Shown here piece after piece: positions 1 through 9,095 of a stretch of DNA of 64,000 nucleotides; position 1 is the stretch's first letter; the number at the start of each line of letters is the position of its first letter. The DNA is taken from assembly GCF_018618475.1 (NCBI RefSeq), contig NZ_JACSMD010000001.1, forward strand, positions 62,001 to 126,000, in the 5' to 3' direction. Source of the DNA: Exiguobacterium sp. s122. Lineage in GTDB: Bacteria > Bacillota > Bacilli > Exiguobacteriales > Exiguobacteriaceae. Made by a program: the position numbers and the translations under genes. Under the pieces are notes generated by a model. The model saw only the letters and a program-made list of their open reading frames with translations, was not told the DNA's origin and did not search any database.

Positions 1-584
1 TGGCTGCCTTGAAACAGATGACGATTGAGGACACGTTGTCGCTTCTCGATCATGAGGCGTTCGAACAAGCCGTAACGATGATTCACAAGGCACGTCACAT
101 CAAAATTTTTTCAATCGTCCATAATCTATTGCTCTGTCACGACTTTAAAGCGAAGATGAACCGAATCGGAAAACACGTCTCGCTTTGTGAGGTCGATCCT
201 GAGTTTGAAGCGGCCAACTCTGACGAGACGACGTGCGCACTGCTCATCTCCTATACAGGGGAAAGTGACACGACGCTTCGGCTCATCCCGTATTTAAAAC
301 AGCGTCGTATTCCTATTCTCGTTTTGACGAGTGTCGGCGAGAACGCCATCTCGAGCGAGGCGGATTGTACGCTCCGGTTAACGACGCGGGAACGTCTTTA
401 TTCAAAGATTGGTAGCTTTACCTCGAACGACTCGACGCACTGCCTGCTCGATTTGCTGTACGCCGGTGTGTTCTCGAAAGATTACGAAGCGAACCTCGCC
501 TATAAAATCAATATGTCAAAACGACTCGATCACCGAAAGAGTTCGAGTGAAATCATGCAAGAAGAAGAGCATCCGTTCACGTGA
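1..584 (+). CDS. RpiR/MurR-type regulator, C-terminal SIS domain (5' partial)
   Basis: This is the C-terminal part of a transcription regulator that normally has an N-terminal helix-turn-helix of about 80 residues followed by a sugar-isomerase (SIS) domain sensing a phosphosugar. The frame is open to the window edge, so the TTG at 9 is probably not the true start. The visible 190 residues hold a SIS-like fold, including an ISYTGES segment typical of the phosphosugar-binding loop, and a helical tail. The stop codon lies inside a 32-bp palindrome shared with the convergent gene on the other strand. Family assignment is good; the ligand cannot be told. Confidence 0.8.
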   Translation, partial: AALKQMTIEDTLSLLDHEAFEQAVTMIHKARHIKIFSIVHNLLLCHDFKAKMNRIGKHVSLCEVDPEFEAANSDETTCALLISYTGESDTTLRLIPYLKQRRIPILVLTSVGENAISSEADCTLRLTTRERLYSKIGSFTSNDSTHCLLDLLYAGVFSKDYEANLAYKINMSKRLDHRKSSSEIMQEEEHPFT

Positions 585-596
585 ACGGATGCTCTT
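565..596. terminator. Perfect palindrome, probable bidirectional terminator shared by two overlapping convergent genes
   Basis: Two 16-bp arms (AAGAGCATCCGTTCAC and its complement) meet with no spacer. The two convergent genes overlap by 8 bp in its centre, so both C-termini are encoded by the palindrome and both proteins end in EHPFT. There is only a short T-run on each side. Confidence 0.6.
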
Positions 597-3108
597 TGCG
601 GCGCAGATAGAAGAGATAGCCGACGAACAGGCCGAGACCAAGCAAACTGAGCGCGGTCGTGACGGTGAAGAACGGCGGACGATACGTCAATTCGACGTCG
701 TTTCGTCCTTCATCGAGAGGAATCGCGCTGAACGCATAGTTCGCCTGTAAGACGTCGCGCTTTTCTCCGTTAACACGGGCACTCCATCCTCGCTCAAACG
801 GAACCGGGAGGACGGCATACGCTCCCGATGCGGCGTCCTCGACCGTGAAGTCGAGGTCGGGGCCGTCCCACGTGACCGGGATGTCCGGACGAGCATCCGC
901 CTCGTCGAGCGCGGATTCGAGTGTCGTATAATCTTCCCATTCGACGGTCACGTTCTCGAGCGCGTACGTGCCTTCCGGAAGACGTAACGGCACACGGTCA
1001 GTAAGCGGTGTGCGAAGCGTCATCGAGGTGAGGTCGGTCCGATAAATCGAGGCTTCAGGCTTTCGTGTCGTCCGGTAACCACCGAGCTTGATGAAGAAGC
1101 CGTCTCCTTCAAGTTTCCGGATGTTGAACGAGACATACAAGTCGCCTGTCGCATCCTCTGGTACGTCTGGAATCAAGTCGATTCCACCTTCCTCAGAAGT
1201 GACGCGGAGCGTAGCCCCGAGGAGTGCGGCTTCGGCGTCTTCTGTCGTAAAGTCGATTGAACGGGCCGGGGTCGGCGTCTCACTTCCATCGTCTAAGATG
1301 ACGCCCGAGAGCATCGCCTGCTCACGTGTCAATACCGAGGCGTCCTCAAGGTCGGCTTGACGATATGTGGACGTCGTCGTCCGGACGAACGGAAGCCGTG
1401 TCTCGCTCTCATAGACAGCGTAACGTTCTGTTTCAGCAAGAAGATTAAAGCCATAAGGCGCTTCGCTCGACACGTTTTGGTTGCGCATCCAGTAAGGGCT
1501 CGACAAAAGGTGATGCAAGTTTGCGCGATTGCCGAGCGTGCCGTAGCGGCTCACACTTTCACGCAACATATCAATCTCAAGATCACGCCAATAGAACGTC
1601 AGCAAATTCCCGTTCAAAATGCTTGAATACAGACTCGTTCCGAGGAACGACTGGACGATGGGCGTATTGTTGCGCAAGTGGACCATCCAATCGAGCCGTT
1701 CGAGCGGTCCAGCTTCTTCTTGTACAAGCTCAATTAATTCTCGCTGTTCCGGACTGTCGTAACGTGAGCTGTTCACGAACGTCTCATTCGTATTGACGAT
1801 CGACTTGTCGTGAAGGACGAGCTTTGTGTAGCCGTTGAAGACGATGAGACAAGACGCGATCAGAACGTAAGGTGCAAGCGCGGGTTTCCACCAGAGCGAC
1901 GCGACGGTGGCGAGCATCAAGAAGAAGATGACAACACCGACTTCCCACGTCGCGACATCACCTACTAGACCAAAAAGGAGATAGAGTGTGACTGTTCCGG
2001 TTGCAGCGATCAGGAAGGCGTTCGTCTCGAATCGCCACTGCGACAATCCGACCGCAATCGCACCGCCAATCGTGAAACTCGCGAGGTACTCCCAGCGGAA
2101 CTGTGGCGCTGAGAACCCGTTAAAGAAGCTGCCGACGTGTGGGCTGAAGTGGAGCACGATGAACAAGAGGCTCATCGACGCGAATAGCCGAAACGCGGTA
2201 TGGCGATAGAGGGGACGATAGAGCGCGAGCAACACGAAAGCGGCTGGAACGATTAAAATCGTACTATCGTACAACACGTTATCAGGGCGGAGCCACGGGA
2301 TGTCATGGGCGAGTGACGGTCGCTCGTTCTGCAGAAAGCCGTAGGTGGCCGGAATGAACGCGAACGCGCTCAACAATAGTGCGAGCACCCCAGACCCACT
2401 ATAGAGCAACCATTGGTGTCGACGTCTGAGCCGATCTTCCGGAAAACGGATGAACTGGCGGAACAAGACGTAGACGAGGACGAACACCAAGTTGATGTAC
2501 GCAAAGTAGAAGTTGTTGACGAGCATCAGGGCGCTGACCGCGATAAACAGGTCCGCCCGACCGAGTCGGATGATGCGCTCGAGTCCAATGACGAGAAGCG
2601 GCACCCATAAAAAGGCATCCGCGAAAAACTCCCAAAACGTGACGTGTCGGATGTACATGACCGACACGCCGTACACGACGGCGCCGACGAACGCGTAAAG
2701 CGTCTGGACGTGAAAGAGTCGATACGCATAGGTCGTCAAGACGAAGATGACAGCTAAACGGACGATGCTGACGACGAGCGCGAGTTGTAACCAAAGCTCG
2801 AGGTCCGGCGTGATGAGTCCCAGTACGTCAAATAACGAGACGACAACAACGGTGAGCCAAAAGACGACAGACGTCGCATAATAGTAGGCGAGCTGGGTGA
2901 TGACGCCACCACCGAAACCGAAGTCTTCCGCATAGACGAGGTTGCCTTTATGAAACGTCTCGTACAAGAAATGTTTGAATGGGACCATCTGCGACAAGCC
3001 GTCGTTCGGTCCGGCGATGTAGCCGCCTTGCGACTGATAATAGATGAAGAATGCATGGGCGACGATTGACACGAGAAACGCGGCGACGATCAGCTTGACG
3101 TTCTTCAT
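577..3108 (-). CDS. yfhO: YfhO-family polytopic membrane glycosyltransferase
   Basis: An 843-residue membrane protein with an N-terminal anchor, about a dozen hydrophobic segments in the first 430 residues, a large extracytoplasmic region (about 440-810) and a last membrane helix near 815-835. The early GPNDGLSQ loop is typical of YfhO proteins. In Bacillus subtilis, YfhO works with CsbB to move N-acetylglucosamine from a lipid carrier onto lipoteichoic acid outside the membrane. Here it is the last gene of a csbB-gtcA-yfhO-like operon and overlaps the gtrA-type gene by 4 nt, which supports the same role. The substrate is inferred from that homology. Confidence 0.82.
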   Translation of the reverse strand: MKNVKLIVAAFLVSIVAHAFFIYYQSQGGYIAGPNDGLSQMVPFKHFLYETFHKGNLVYAEDFGFGGGVITQLAYYYATSVVFWLTVVVVSLFDVLGLITPDLELWLQLALVVSIVRLAVIFVLTTYAYRLFHVQTLYAFVGAVVYGVSVMYIRHVTFWEFFADAFLWVPLLVIGLERIIRLGRADLFIAVSALMLVNNFYFAYINLVFVLVYVLFRQFIRFPEDRLRRRHQWLLYSGSGVLALLLSAFAFIPATYGFLQNERPSLAHDIPWLRPDNVLYDSTILIVPAAFVLLALYRPLYRHTAFRLFASMSLLFIVLHFSPHVGSFFNGFSAPQFRWEYLASFTIGGAIAVGLSQWRFETNAFLIAATGTVTLYLLFGLVGDVATWEVGVVIFFLMLATVASLWWKPALAPYVLIASCLIVFNGYTKLVLHDKSIVNTNETFVNSSRYDSPEQRELIELVQEEAGPLERLDWMVHLRNNTPIVQSFLGTSLYSSILNGNLLTFYWRDLEIDMLRESVSRYGTLGNRANLHHLLSSPYWMRNQNVSSEAPYGFNLLAETERYAVYESETRLPFVRTTTSTYRQADLEDASVLTREQAMLSGVILDDGSETPTPARSIDFTTEDAEAALLGATLRVTSEEGGIDLIPDVPEDATGDLYVSFNIRKLEGDGFFIKLGGYRTTRKPEASIYRTDLTSMTLRTPLTDRVPLRLPEGTYALENVTVEWEDYTTLESALDEADARPDIPVTWDGPDLDFTVEDAASGAYAVLPVPFERGWSARVNGEKRDVLQANYAFSAIPLDEGRNDVELTYRPPFFTVTTALSLLGLGLFVGYLFYLRRKEHPFT

Positions 3109-3494
3109 ACGGTCGTCTGCTCGCGTTTCAAAATTTTACTCGTGACGATGAACGTCGCCGGTACGGCAATGAAGATAGCAAACAGTGGGGCGATTGACGT
3201 CGAGACGCCGAGCTGTTCGACGAGTAGATAAATACAGACGGTCGTGACCGTGAAGTTGACGACTTGCGTCAACGGGAACTGCAAAAATTTTCGTAACGTC
3301 GGTTTGACTTTGAACGTGAAATAGCTGTTCAAAAAGAAAGAGGCGACCATGCTGAGCGTGAACGCCACCACATGAGAAACCCCATAGCCGACTTTCCATA
3401 CGTGATGAAACAACATGTAAATCAAATAGTAATTGAGGGTGTTAATTCCCCCGATGACGATGAATCTTATAAACTCTGCCTTTCGCTTGTTCAT
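3105..3494 (-). CDS. GtrA/GtcA-family small membrane protein (probable lipid-carrier flippase)
   Basis: 129 residues with four hydrophobic segments and the IVGGINTLNYYLIY start typical of GtrA-like proteins. Members are thought to move polyprenyl-phosphate-linked sugars across the membrane for cell wall polymer decoration. It overlaps the upstream GT2 gene by 53 nt in another frame and the downstream yfhO-like gene by 4 nt, so the three are translationally coupled: synthase, flippase, transferase. An AGGAAGAGTG ribosome binding site sits before the ATG. Confidence 0.85.
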   Translation of the reverse strand: MNKRKAEFIRFIVIGGINTLNYYLIYMLFHHVWKVGYGVSHVVAFTLSMVASFFLNSYFTFKVKPTLRKFLQFPLTQVVNFTVTTVCIYLLVEQLGVSTSIAPLFAIFIAVPATFIVTSKILKREQTTV

Positions 3495-4428
3495 TCACAC
3501 TCTTCCTTTGCATATTGGTTTCTTGAATCAAATAGGCGGGACGCTGTTTCGTCTCGAAATAGATGCGTCCGACGTATTCCCCGATAATCCCGAGGCTGAC
3601 GAGCTGGATGCCACCGAGCAACAGAATCGCCGAGATGAGCGTGAAGTAACCAGGTGTCTCGACACCGTCTTGGATGATGCCGAACAAGGTGAACAAGATG
3701 TAGAGCATCGACAAAATCAAAATCGAGACGCCCGTATAAAAACAGAACCGGAGCGGCTTCGAGTTAAACGAAATTAAACCATCGACCCCATAATTAAACA
3801 GCTGGTTGAACGACCATTTCGTCTCGCCGTTTTGCCGTAAGACATTTTCATACGTGACAATTTTTTGTTCCATTCCAATCCAAGAGAATAACCCTTTCGA
3901 GAAGCGGTGGTTCTCGTTCATGCGTAACAAGGCGTCAATCGCCTCGCGGCTGAGGAGGCGGAAGTCACCGACCCCGTCTTCGAGTTCGACGTCGACGATT
4001 TTATTGATTAACTTGTAGTACGTTTGAGAAGCAAGTTTACGTATGCCGCTCTCTCCGGTCCGGTCACGTTTAGCGATGACTTGATCATAGCCTTCTTCGT
4101 ATCCGTCAATCATTTGTGGAATGAGGGCCGGAGGATGTTGCAGATCGGTATCCATCAAGATGGCGGCATCCCCAGTCACATGCTGAAGTCCGGCCAGAAT
4201 GGCAGCCTCTTTCCCGAAATTTCGAGAGAACGACACGTATCGAACTGCCTCATGGTGGATTGTTAATTGCTTGATAGCGTCTAACGTGCGATCGGTACTC
4301 GCATCATTGACGAAGACGATCTCATAGTCGTACGGGCTCCCCTCGAATTGCTCGTGGATGGCTTCAAAGATGAGTGGAATGTTTTTTTCTTCGTTATAGG
4401 CGGGGAGAATAAATGAGATGACTTTCAT
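3442..4428 (-). CDS. csbB: CsbB-like family 2 glycosyltransferase (polyprenyl-phosphate sugar synthase)
   Basis: 328 residues from the ATG at 4428, which has an AAAGGAGTG site about 9 nt upstream; a longer open frame to 4545 lacks a site and runs through the promoter. Residues about 1-220 form a GT-A catalytic domain with VNDASTDRT near 40 and the metal-binding DTDLQHPP near 93. Two membrane helices follow near 225-285. Such enzymes load a sugar onto undecaprenyl phosphate in the cytoplasm. Gene order (CsbB-like, GtrA-like, YfhO-like) matches lipoteichoic acid GlcNAc decoration. A sigma-B-type promoter lies just upstream, consistent with the origin of the name csbB (controlled by sigma B). 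Confidence 0.85.
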   Translation of the reverse strand: MKVISFILPAYNEEKNIPLIFEAIHEQFEGSPYDYEIVFVNDASTDRTLDAIKQLTIHHEAVRYVSFSRNFGKEAAILAGLQHVTGDAAILMDTDLQHPPALIPQMIDGYEEGYDQVIAKRDRTGESGIRKLASQTYYKLINKIVDVELEDGVGDFRLLSREAIDALLRMNENHRFSKGLFSWIGMEQKIVTYENVLRQNGETKWSFNQLFNYGVDGLISFNSKPLRFCFYTGVSILILSMLYILFTLFGIIQDGVETPGYFTLISAILLLGGIQLVSLGIIGEYVGRIYFETKQRPAYLIQETNMQRKSVNEQAKGRVYKIHRHRGN

Positions 4429-4460
4429 AAAAAAACACTCCTTTCTACACAGTTTGCGTA

Positions 4461-4487
4461 GTACCCTCTTCCCGCTTCGTCTTAAAC
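4461..4487 (-). promoter_or_regulatory. Sigma-B-type promoter of csbB operon
   Basis: Reading the minus strand, GTTTAA and GGGTAC are separated by 15 nt and end 33 nt before the csbB start. This is one mismatch from the Bacillus sigma-B consensus (GTTTAA, 12-15 nt, GGGTAT). Confidence 0.6.
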
Positions 4488-4513
4488 TCAAGCGCCGTCC
4501 CACAGTTTCCCAC

Positions 4514-4542
4514 AAAAAACATCCATCCGCACGGGATGGATG
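4514..4542 (-). terminator. Terminator of the kyn operon
   Basis: On the minus strand, nine-base arms CATCCATCC/GGATGGATG with a 5-nt loop are followed by six T, starting a few bases after the kynB stop. It separates the kyn operon from csbB. Confidence 0.85.
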
Positions 4543-4547
4543 CAAGG

Positions 4548-5171
4548 TTAATCGAGGGCTCGCAGTAAAGCACGGACAGGACTGCCGTCTCCTTTTGTAA
4601 TCGGGAGCGGAACGGCATTCAACTCATAATCACCCGGTGCGATATGATCGAGGACGAGCCCCTCTAATATATGGACACCGTTTCTCGCGAGCGCATGATG
4701 GGCCGCCATCTCTTTACTATCGATTGCATCGACTGACGGTAAATCGAGACCGATCAAGTAAATCTCAAGGTCTCCGAGACGGTCGGCGAGTGACGGGGTC
4801 AGCTCCGGAATGCGTTTCGGGAACACTCGTTTATCCGGCCACCCGTCTGTTTTAATAATGAGGCGTTCGACGCCGGTCAAGTCAAACCTGTCCAAGTCGC
4901 TCGCTTCGATGCGGTCATGGCCGGGTAAGTGAATCACGCGAACCGGCCCGATGTAGAGGCCGGGGTCAAGGTCGATGACGCGTTTGCCGGCATCATCAAA
5001 ATGGAACGGTGCGTCAATATGCGTCCCTGTATGGAGACTCATCGTCACTTTTCCGACGTTAACGGAGCCGCTATCGACCATCGGCCAAGCGATGTCATAG
5101 CGAAACGGGGTATCTCCGGGCCATGTCGCAATCGTGTCTTCAAGCGGTTGAGAGACATCAATCCAACTCAT
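4548..5171 (-). CDS. kynB: Kynurenine formamidase (arylformamidase)
   Basis: 207 residues of the cyclase/KynB family. The metal-binding motif HTGTHIDAPFH spans residues 47-57, giving the expected ligands H47, H51, D53 and H57. The enzyme hydrolyses N-formylkynurenine to kynurenine and formate. It lies 12 nt after kynA in a kynU-kynA-kynB operon, which settles the substrate within a family that otherwise includes other cyclic amidases. A TAAGGAGGAG site precedes the ATG. Confidence 0.93.
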   Translation of the reverse strand: MSWIDVSQPLEDTIATWPGDTPFRYDIAWPMVDSGSVNVGKVTMSLHTGTHIDAPFHFDDAGKRVIDLDPGLYIGPVRVIHLPGHDRIEASDLDRFDLTGVERLIIKTDGWPDKRVFPKRIPELTPSLADRLGDLEIYLIGLDLPSVDAIDSKEMAAHHALARNGVHILEGLVLDHIAPGDYELNAVPLPITKGDGSPVRALLRALD

Positions 5172-5183
5172 CGTGACTCCTCC

Positions 5184-6023
5184 TTATAATTTTGTTCGTA
5201 CTGTCCAAAGTTCTGGGAAGAAGCGATGGTCGAGGACGCGTCGCAAATAATTGACACCGGACGAACCGCCCGTGCCCATCTTCTGACCGATAATCCGTTC
5301 GACCGTACTCATATGGTTGAAGCGCCACATTTGTTGTTGGCTTCCGATGTCGAGTAACTTTTCCCCGAGTTCGTATAAATCCCAATACGTGTCCACGTCA
5401 CGATAGACTTCGACCCATGCCGCCTCCACGCTCTCGTTCCATTCCCAGTCTTGTGTCACGTCTCGGTCTAATATGGCTTGATCGATGGCCAGACCTCGGC
5501 GGTGCATTTCGCGAACGGTCACGTCGTAAATGCTTGGTGCTTCGAGAGATCGCTCGAGAAGCGGGTACAGCTTTTCGTCGTGAGCATAGACACTAAGCGT
5601 GCGAGCATTTTTAAATCCGAGCGCAAACTCGATTTGACGGTTCTGATAGGACTGGAAACCAGAAGACGAACCGAGTTTGTCACGGAACTCGAGATACTCA
5701 GCCGGTGTGAGTGTAGCGAGAACGCCCCATGATTGAATCAGTTGCTGTTGAATCTTTGACACTCGGGCGAGCATCTTGAACGACCGCTCGAGTTCTTGCG
5801 TTGCGATAGCTGCCGTCGCAGCAGTCAACTCGTGCAAGATGAGCTTCATCCACAGCTCACTCGTCTGATGGATGATGATAAAAAGCATCTCATCATGATG
5901 ATCCGAAAGGCGATGTTGACTCGATAGAATCGGATCGAGTTGCAAATAATCGCCGTACGACATGTCTTTCGAGAAATCGGTTTGAATCGTTTGTTCGACT
6001 TTATGTTCGATGCGTTCACTCAC
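5184..6023 (-). CDS. kynA: Tryptophan 2,3-dioxygenase
   Basis: 279 residues, full length for the bacterial haem enzyme. The probable haem-ligand histidine is H237 in [14 protein letters not shown], followed by the flexible GTGGSSG loop that closes over tryptophan; the N-terminal [14 protein letters not shown] and [17 protein letters not shown] segments are typical. It opens the indole ring of L-tryptophan to N-formylkynurenine. The start is GTG with AGGGGG upstream, 12 nt after kynU. Confidence 0.95.
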   Translation of the reverse strand: MSERIEHKVEQTIQTDFSKDMSYGDYLQLDPILSSQHRLSDHHDEMLFIIIHQTSELWMKLILHELTAATAAIATQELERSFKMLARVSKIQQQLIQSWGVLATLTPAEYLEFRDKLGSSSGFQSYQNRQIEFALGFKNARTLSVYAHDEKLYPLLERSLEAPSIYDVTVREMHRRGLAIDQAILDRDVTQDWEWNESVEAAWVEVYRDVDTYWDLYELGEKLLDIGSQQQMWRFNHMSTVERIIGQKMGTGGSSGVNYLRRVLDHRFFPELWTVRTKL

Positions 6024-6035
6024 TGTGTTTCCCCC

Positions 6036-7313
6036 TCATGCCACGACTTCGCGAACGTTCGCGAACGCTTCATATTCTTTGTCATCCATAATCGTCTTCA
6101 AGATTTGAACGACATCATATACGTCTGTGAACGTATTATATAAGGCGACCGGTGCGAGTCGGATAATATTCGGAGCCCGGAAATCAGGGATGACACGATG
6201 TTGTTTGAGTGCTTTGCAGATACGAGCCGCCTCCGGGTGTTCAAGACTAAGGTGCGCGCCGCGAGCTACTTGATCACGCGGACTGCCAAGTACGAATCCG
6301 TATGGACGCAATTCCGTTTCGACGAGGTCCAGCATGTAAGACGTCAAGGCGAGTGATTTTTCACGAATTGCTTCCATTCCCACTTCATTGAACATTTCGA
6401 GCGCACCAAGTTGAGGAGCGAGGCTCAAGACGTGCGGTGTCCCAATCTGGAATGCCCCGGCGTCGTCAGCTGGCGTCATCGTATGATCCATGTCGAACTG
6501 TTTGTCTTTCCGTGATCCGAACCATCCGGCGAGTCCAGGAGTGGTCCCAAAATGGCGTTCATGGACGAACAAACCGCCGACGCTCCCAGGTCCGCCGTTC
6601 AAATGTTTGTAGTTGCACCAATATGCAAAGTCGACACCCCAATCATGGAAGGCGTGCGGGATGGCCCCGACGGAATGACAGGCATCGAAGCCGATTAAGA
6701 TATCGCGTTCATGGGCTGCTTTGGCGAGACGCGCCATGTCTAAAATTTGTCCGCTCCGATAAAGCACCGTCGGCAAGACGATTAGGGCGATCTCATCCGT
6801 CATCGCGGCGATGAGATCGTCTTCCCTTAAATAACGACCGTCCGGACTCTCGACTTGGACGAGATGGTCAGCTGGATCGAGGCCACGCAGTTCGAGTTGA
6901 CTTTTCAGCGCATAAATATCCGATGGGAACGTGAGGGTATCCGCTAAAATTTTTGTTTTCTTCCCTTCTGGCTTATAGAACGAGGCGACGAGCTGATGCA
7001 AGTTGACCGTCGTCGATCCCGTCACCATGACTTCTTCCGCTCGTGCCCCGATGAGCGGTGCGTTCAAGCTAGCGAGTTGCTCCGATAAGTTGAACCATGG
7101 GTGACGCCCCGACATCCACCCGTCGATTCCAAGCTCTTTCCAGTCTTGTAACGATTCCATGAGCGTTCGTTCCGCTCGTTTTGATAAGAGACCGAGGGAA
7201 TTCCCATCCATATAAATCCCGTCTTGTGGCAAATAAAACTCTTCTCGATAACGTGCGAGCGCGTCGTTCGCATCGAGCGTCTCGGCGTAGGACCGTGTGA
7301 AATTTTGTAGCAT
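6036..7313 (-). CDS. kynU: Kynureninase
   Basis: 425 residues from the ATG at 7313, chosen because AGGGGG lies about 7 nt upstream; an in-frame ATG at 7319 is too close to that site. It is a fold-type I PLP enzyme: the Schiff-base lysine is K236 in NYKHLNGG and the pyridine-binding aspartate is in GFDACHSVG near 210. It cleaves kynurenine to anthranilate and alanine. As first gene of the operon it follows a clear sigma-A promoter. No later catabolic gene is present, so anthranilate is the likely end product here. Confidence 0.94.
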   Translation of the reverse strand: MLQNFTRSYAETLDANDALARYREEFYLPQDGIYMDGNSLGLLSKRAERTLMESLQDWKELGIDGWMSGRHPWFNLSEQLASLNAPLIGARAEEVMVTGSTTVNLHQLVASFYKPEGKKTKILADTLTFPSDIYALKSQLELRGLDPADHLVQVESPDGRYLREDDLIAAMTDEIALIVLPTVLYRSGQILDMARLAKAAHERDILIGFDACHSVGAIPHAFHDWGVDFAYWCNYKHLNGGPGSVGGLFVHERHFGTTPGLAGWFGSRKDKQFDMDHTMTPADDAGAFQIGTPHVLSLAPQLGALEMFNEVGMEAIREKSLALTSYMLDLVETELRPYGFVLGSPRDQVARGAHLSLEHPEAARICKALKQHRVIPDFRAPNIIRLAPVALYNTFTDVYDVVQILKTIMDDKEYEAFANVREVVA

Positions 7314-7351
7314 ACTCATCCCCCTAAATTTCGTCATGCAATTCTGACAAA

Positions 7352-7380
7352 AGCGTAGCAATCGGGGAAGGGTGTGTCAA
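7352..7380 (-). promoter_or_regulatory. Sigma-A promoter of the kynUAB operon
   Basis: On the minus strand, TTGACA, a 17-nt spacer and TACGCT, with a predicted start near 7345 and a leader of about 30 nt before kynU. No obvious operator repeat is seen. Confidence 0.7.
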
Positions 7381-7406
7381 CTGAGGGAAGAGCCTAAACC
7401 GAAGAA

Positions 7407-7431
7407 GAGCCACCTTCGAGAAAGGCGGCTC
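7407..7431 (-). terminator. Terminator after the BCCT transporter gene
   Basis: Arms GAGCC-CCTT and AAGG-GGCTC with one mismatch, followed on the minus strand by a weak T-rich tail (TTCTTC). It lies 8 nt after the stop codon. Confidence 0.55.
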
Positions 7432-7438
7432 GTTCGAG

Positions 7439-8950
7439 TCATTTAATTTTCTTTACGTTCTCTTTACGCAATAAGCTGAAGAGTGTATACACCATCAAAA
7501 GAAGAATGATTGTGAACGGCAGGGCAGAAATCAAGGAAGCGGTCTGAAGACCCTCGAGACCGCTCGCGAGGAGCAGGACAGCGGCGATTCCGCCGAGCAA
7601 GACGCCCCAGACGATTCGGACACCGAGTGGGGGGTTTAGACTTCCGTTTGTCGTCATACTGCTGATGATATACGTCGCTGAGTCAGCGGACGTGATCAAG
7701 AACGTCAAAATGAGCAGAATCGATAAGACGGACAAAAGGAACGACAGCGGTAATTCGGCGAACGTGGCGAACAATGCGCTCGTAACGTCAGCATCGACCG
7801 CTTCGGCAATCGATGTCCCGCTGAACAAGTCAAGGTGAAGCGCCGTTCCACCGAAAACAGCAATCCATAAAAGGGCAATCAGTGGGGGAACGACGAGCAC
7901 TCCGACGATGAATTCTCGAATCGTCCGACCACGTGAGACGCGGGCGACGAAGGCGCCGACGAACGGAGACCAGGCAATGGCCCACGCCCAGTAAAAAATC
8001 GTCCAATCTTGAACCCATGTCCCTTGTTGGTAGGGCTGCAACCGTAAGCTGTACCGAATGAAGTTTTGCAAATAGTCACCGAGGCCAAGGGTAAACGTCT
8101 CTAAAATGAAGACGGTCGGCCCGGCGATGAACACAAAACTCATCAAAACAAGAGCTATCCCCAAGTTCACGTTACTGAGCCATTTGATGCCGCGGTCAAG
8201 ACCAGTCGTCGTCGAAGTCAAGAACAGGATCGTCAAGACGATGATGATGAGCACTTGAACGAGTGCCGTGTTCGGCAATCCAAAGACGCTGTTCAAGCCG
8301 CCGTTGATTTGAAGGACACCGAGACCGAGGGACGTTGCGACACCCATGACGGTTGCGATGACAGCAAAGATATCAATCGTTTGGTTGATCGGACGTGTGT
8401 AGACCTTCTCTTTCAATAAGGGTGACAGACTCGTCGAGATGCGTCCATCTGTATTACGACGAAATTGGAAATAGGCGATAATGAGGCCGACAATGGCGAA
8501 GACGGACCATTGACTCACACCCCAGTGAAAGAATGAATAGGCCATGGCAAGGCGGGCGCTCTCGACTGTCAGTTCAGGTGTATCGGCATAAGGGGGAGTA
8601 AAAAAATGACTCATCGGTTCAGCGACACCCCAAAAGACAAGTCCGACCCCGAAGCCAGCCGAGAACAGCATTCCAATCCAAGTGAAAAATGGGTACTGCG
8701 GTCGATCGTGGTCCATCCCAAGACGAATCTTCCCGTATTTACTGAACGCGAGAAAGATAAGGAACAAGACAAACAAAAAGACGGATAACAGATAGAACCA
8801 ACCGAACGATCGCGTTGTGAACGTGAAGACGGTTCCGGCCACCTCAGCAAACAAGGTCGGACTTAATGCGCCGAATAGGACGAGCAAGGCGATTAGACTC
8901 GCCGAGATGTAAAATACGCGATTCAACCGCGGCTTCGAGGAATGCTTCAT
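7439..8950 (-). CDS. BCCT-family betaine/choline/carnitine transporter
   Basis: 503 residues with about 12 membrane helices. FGVGLVFWGVAEP near residue 100 and the tryptophan-rich segment WTIFYWAWAIAWSPFVG near 320 are hallmarks of the BCCT family, which takes up glycine betaine, choline or carnitine with sodium or protons for osmoprotection. The ATG at 8950 has AAAGGAGA at ideal distance; an upstream in-frame ATG does not. It is a single-gene unit. The exact substrate is not readable from the sequence. Confidence 0.92.
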   Translation of the reverse strand: MKHSSKPRLNRVFYISASLIALLVLFGALSPTLFAEVAGTVFTFTTRSFGWFYLLSVFLFVLFLIFLAFSKYGKIRLGMDHDRPQYPFFTWIGMLFSAGFGVGLVFWGVAEPMSHFFTPPYADTPELTVESARLAMAYSFFHWGVSQWSVFAIVGLIIAYFQFRRNTDGRISTSLSPLLKEKVYTRPINQTIDIFAVIATVMGVATSLGLGVLQINGGLNSVFGLPNTALVQVLIIIVLTILFLTSTTTGLDRGIKWLSNVNLGIALVLMSFVFIAGPTVFILETFTLGLGDYLQNFIRYSLRLQPYQQGTWVQDWTIFYWAWAIAWSPFVGAFVARVSRGRTIREFIVGVLVVPPLIALLWIAVFGGTALHLDLFSGTSIAEAVDADVTSALFATFAELPLSFLLSVLSILLILTFLITSADSATYIISSMTTNGSLNPPLGVRIVWGVLLGGIAAVLLLASGLEGLQTASLISALPFTIILLLMVYTLFSLLRKENVKKIK

Positions 8951-9095
8951 GAGGTCTCCTTTCATATGCTGAAATTATTATCTAAAAGTAATAATCCCCT
9001 AATTATATGTTGAGAAAACAGAATGTTTGAGATTTTGCACGAAGCTTTTCAAATGAGGGAATAAGAAAACAAAACGTGGACAGGGAGGAAACGAC

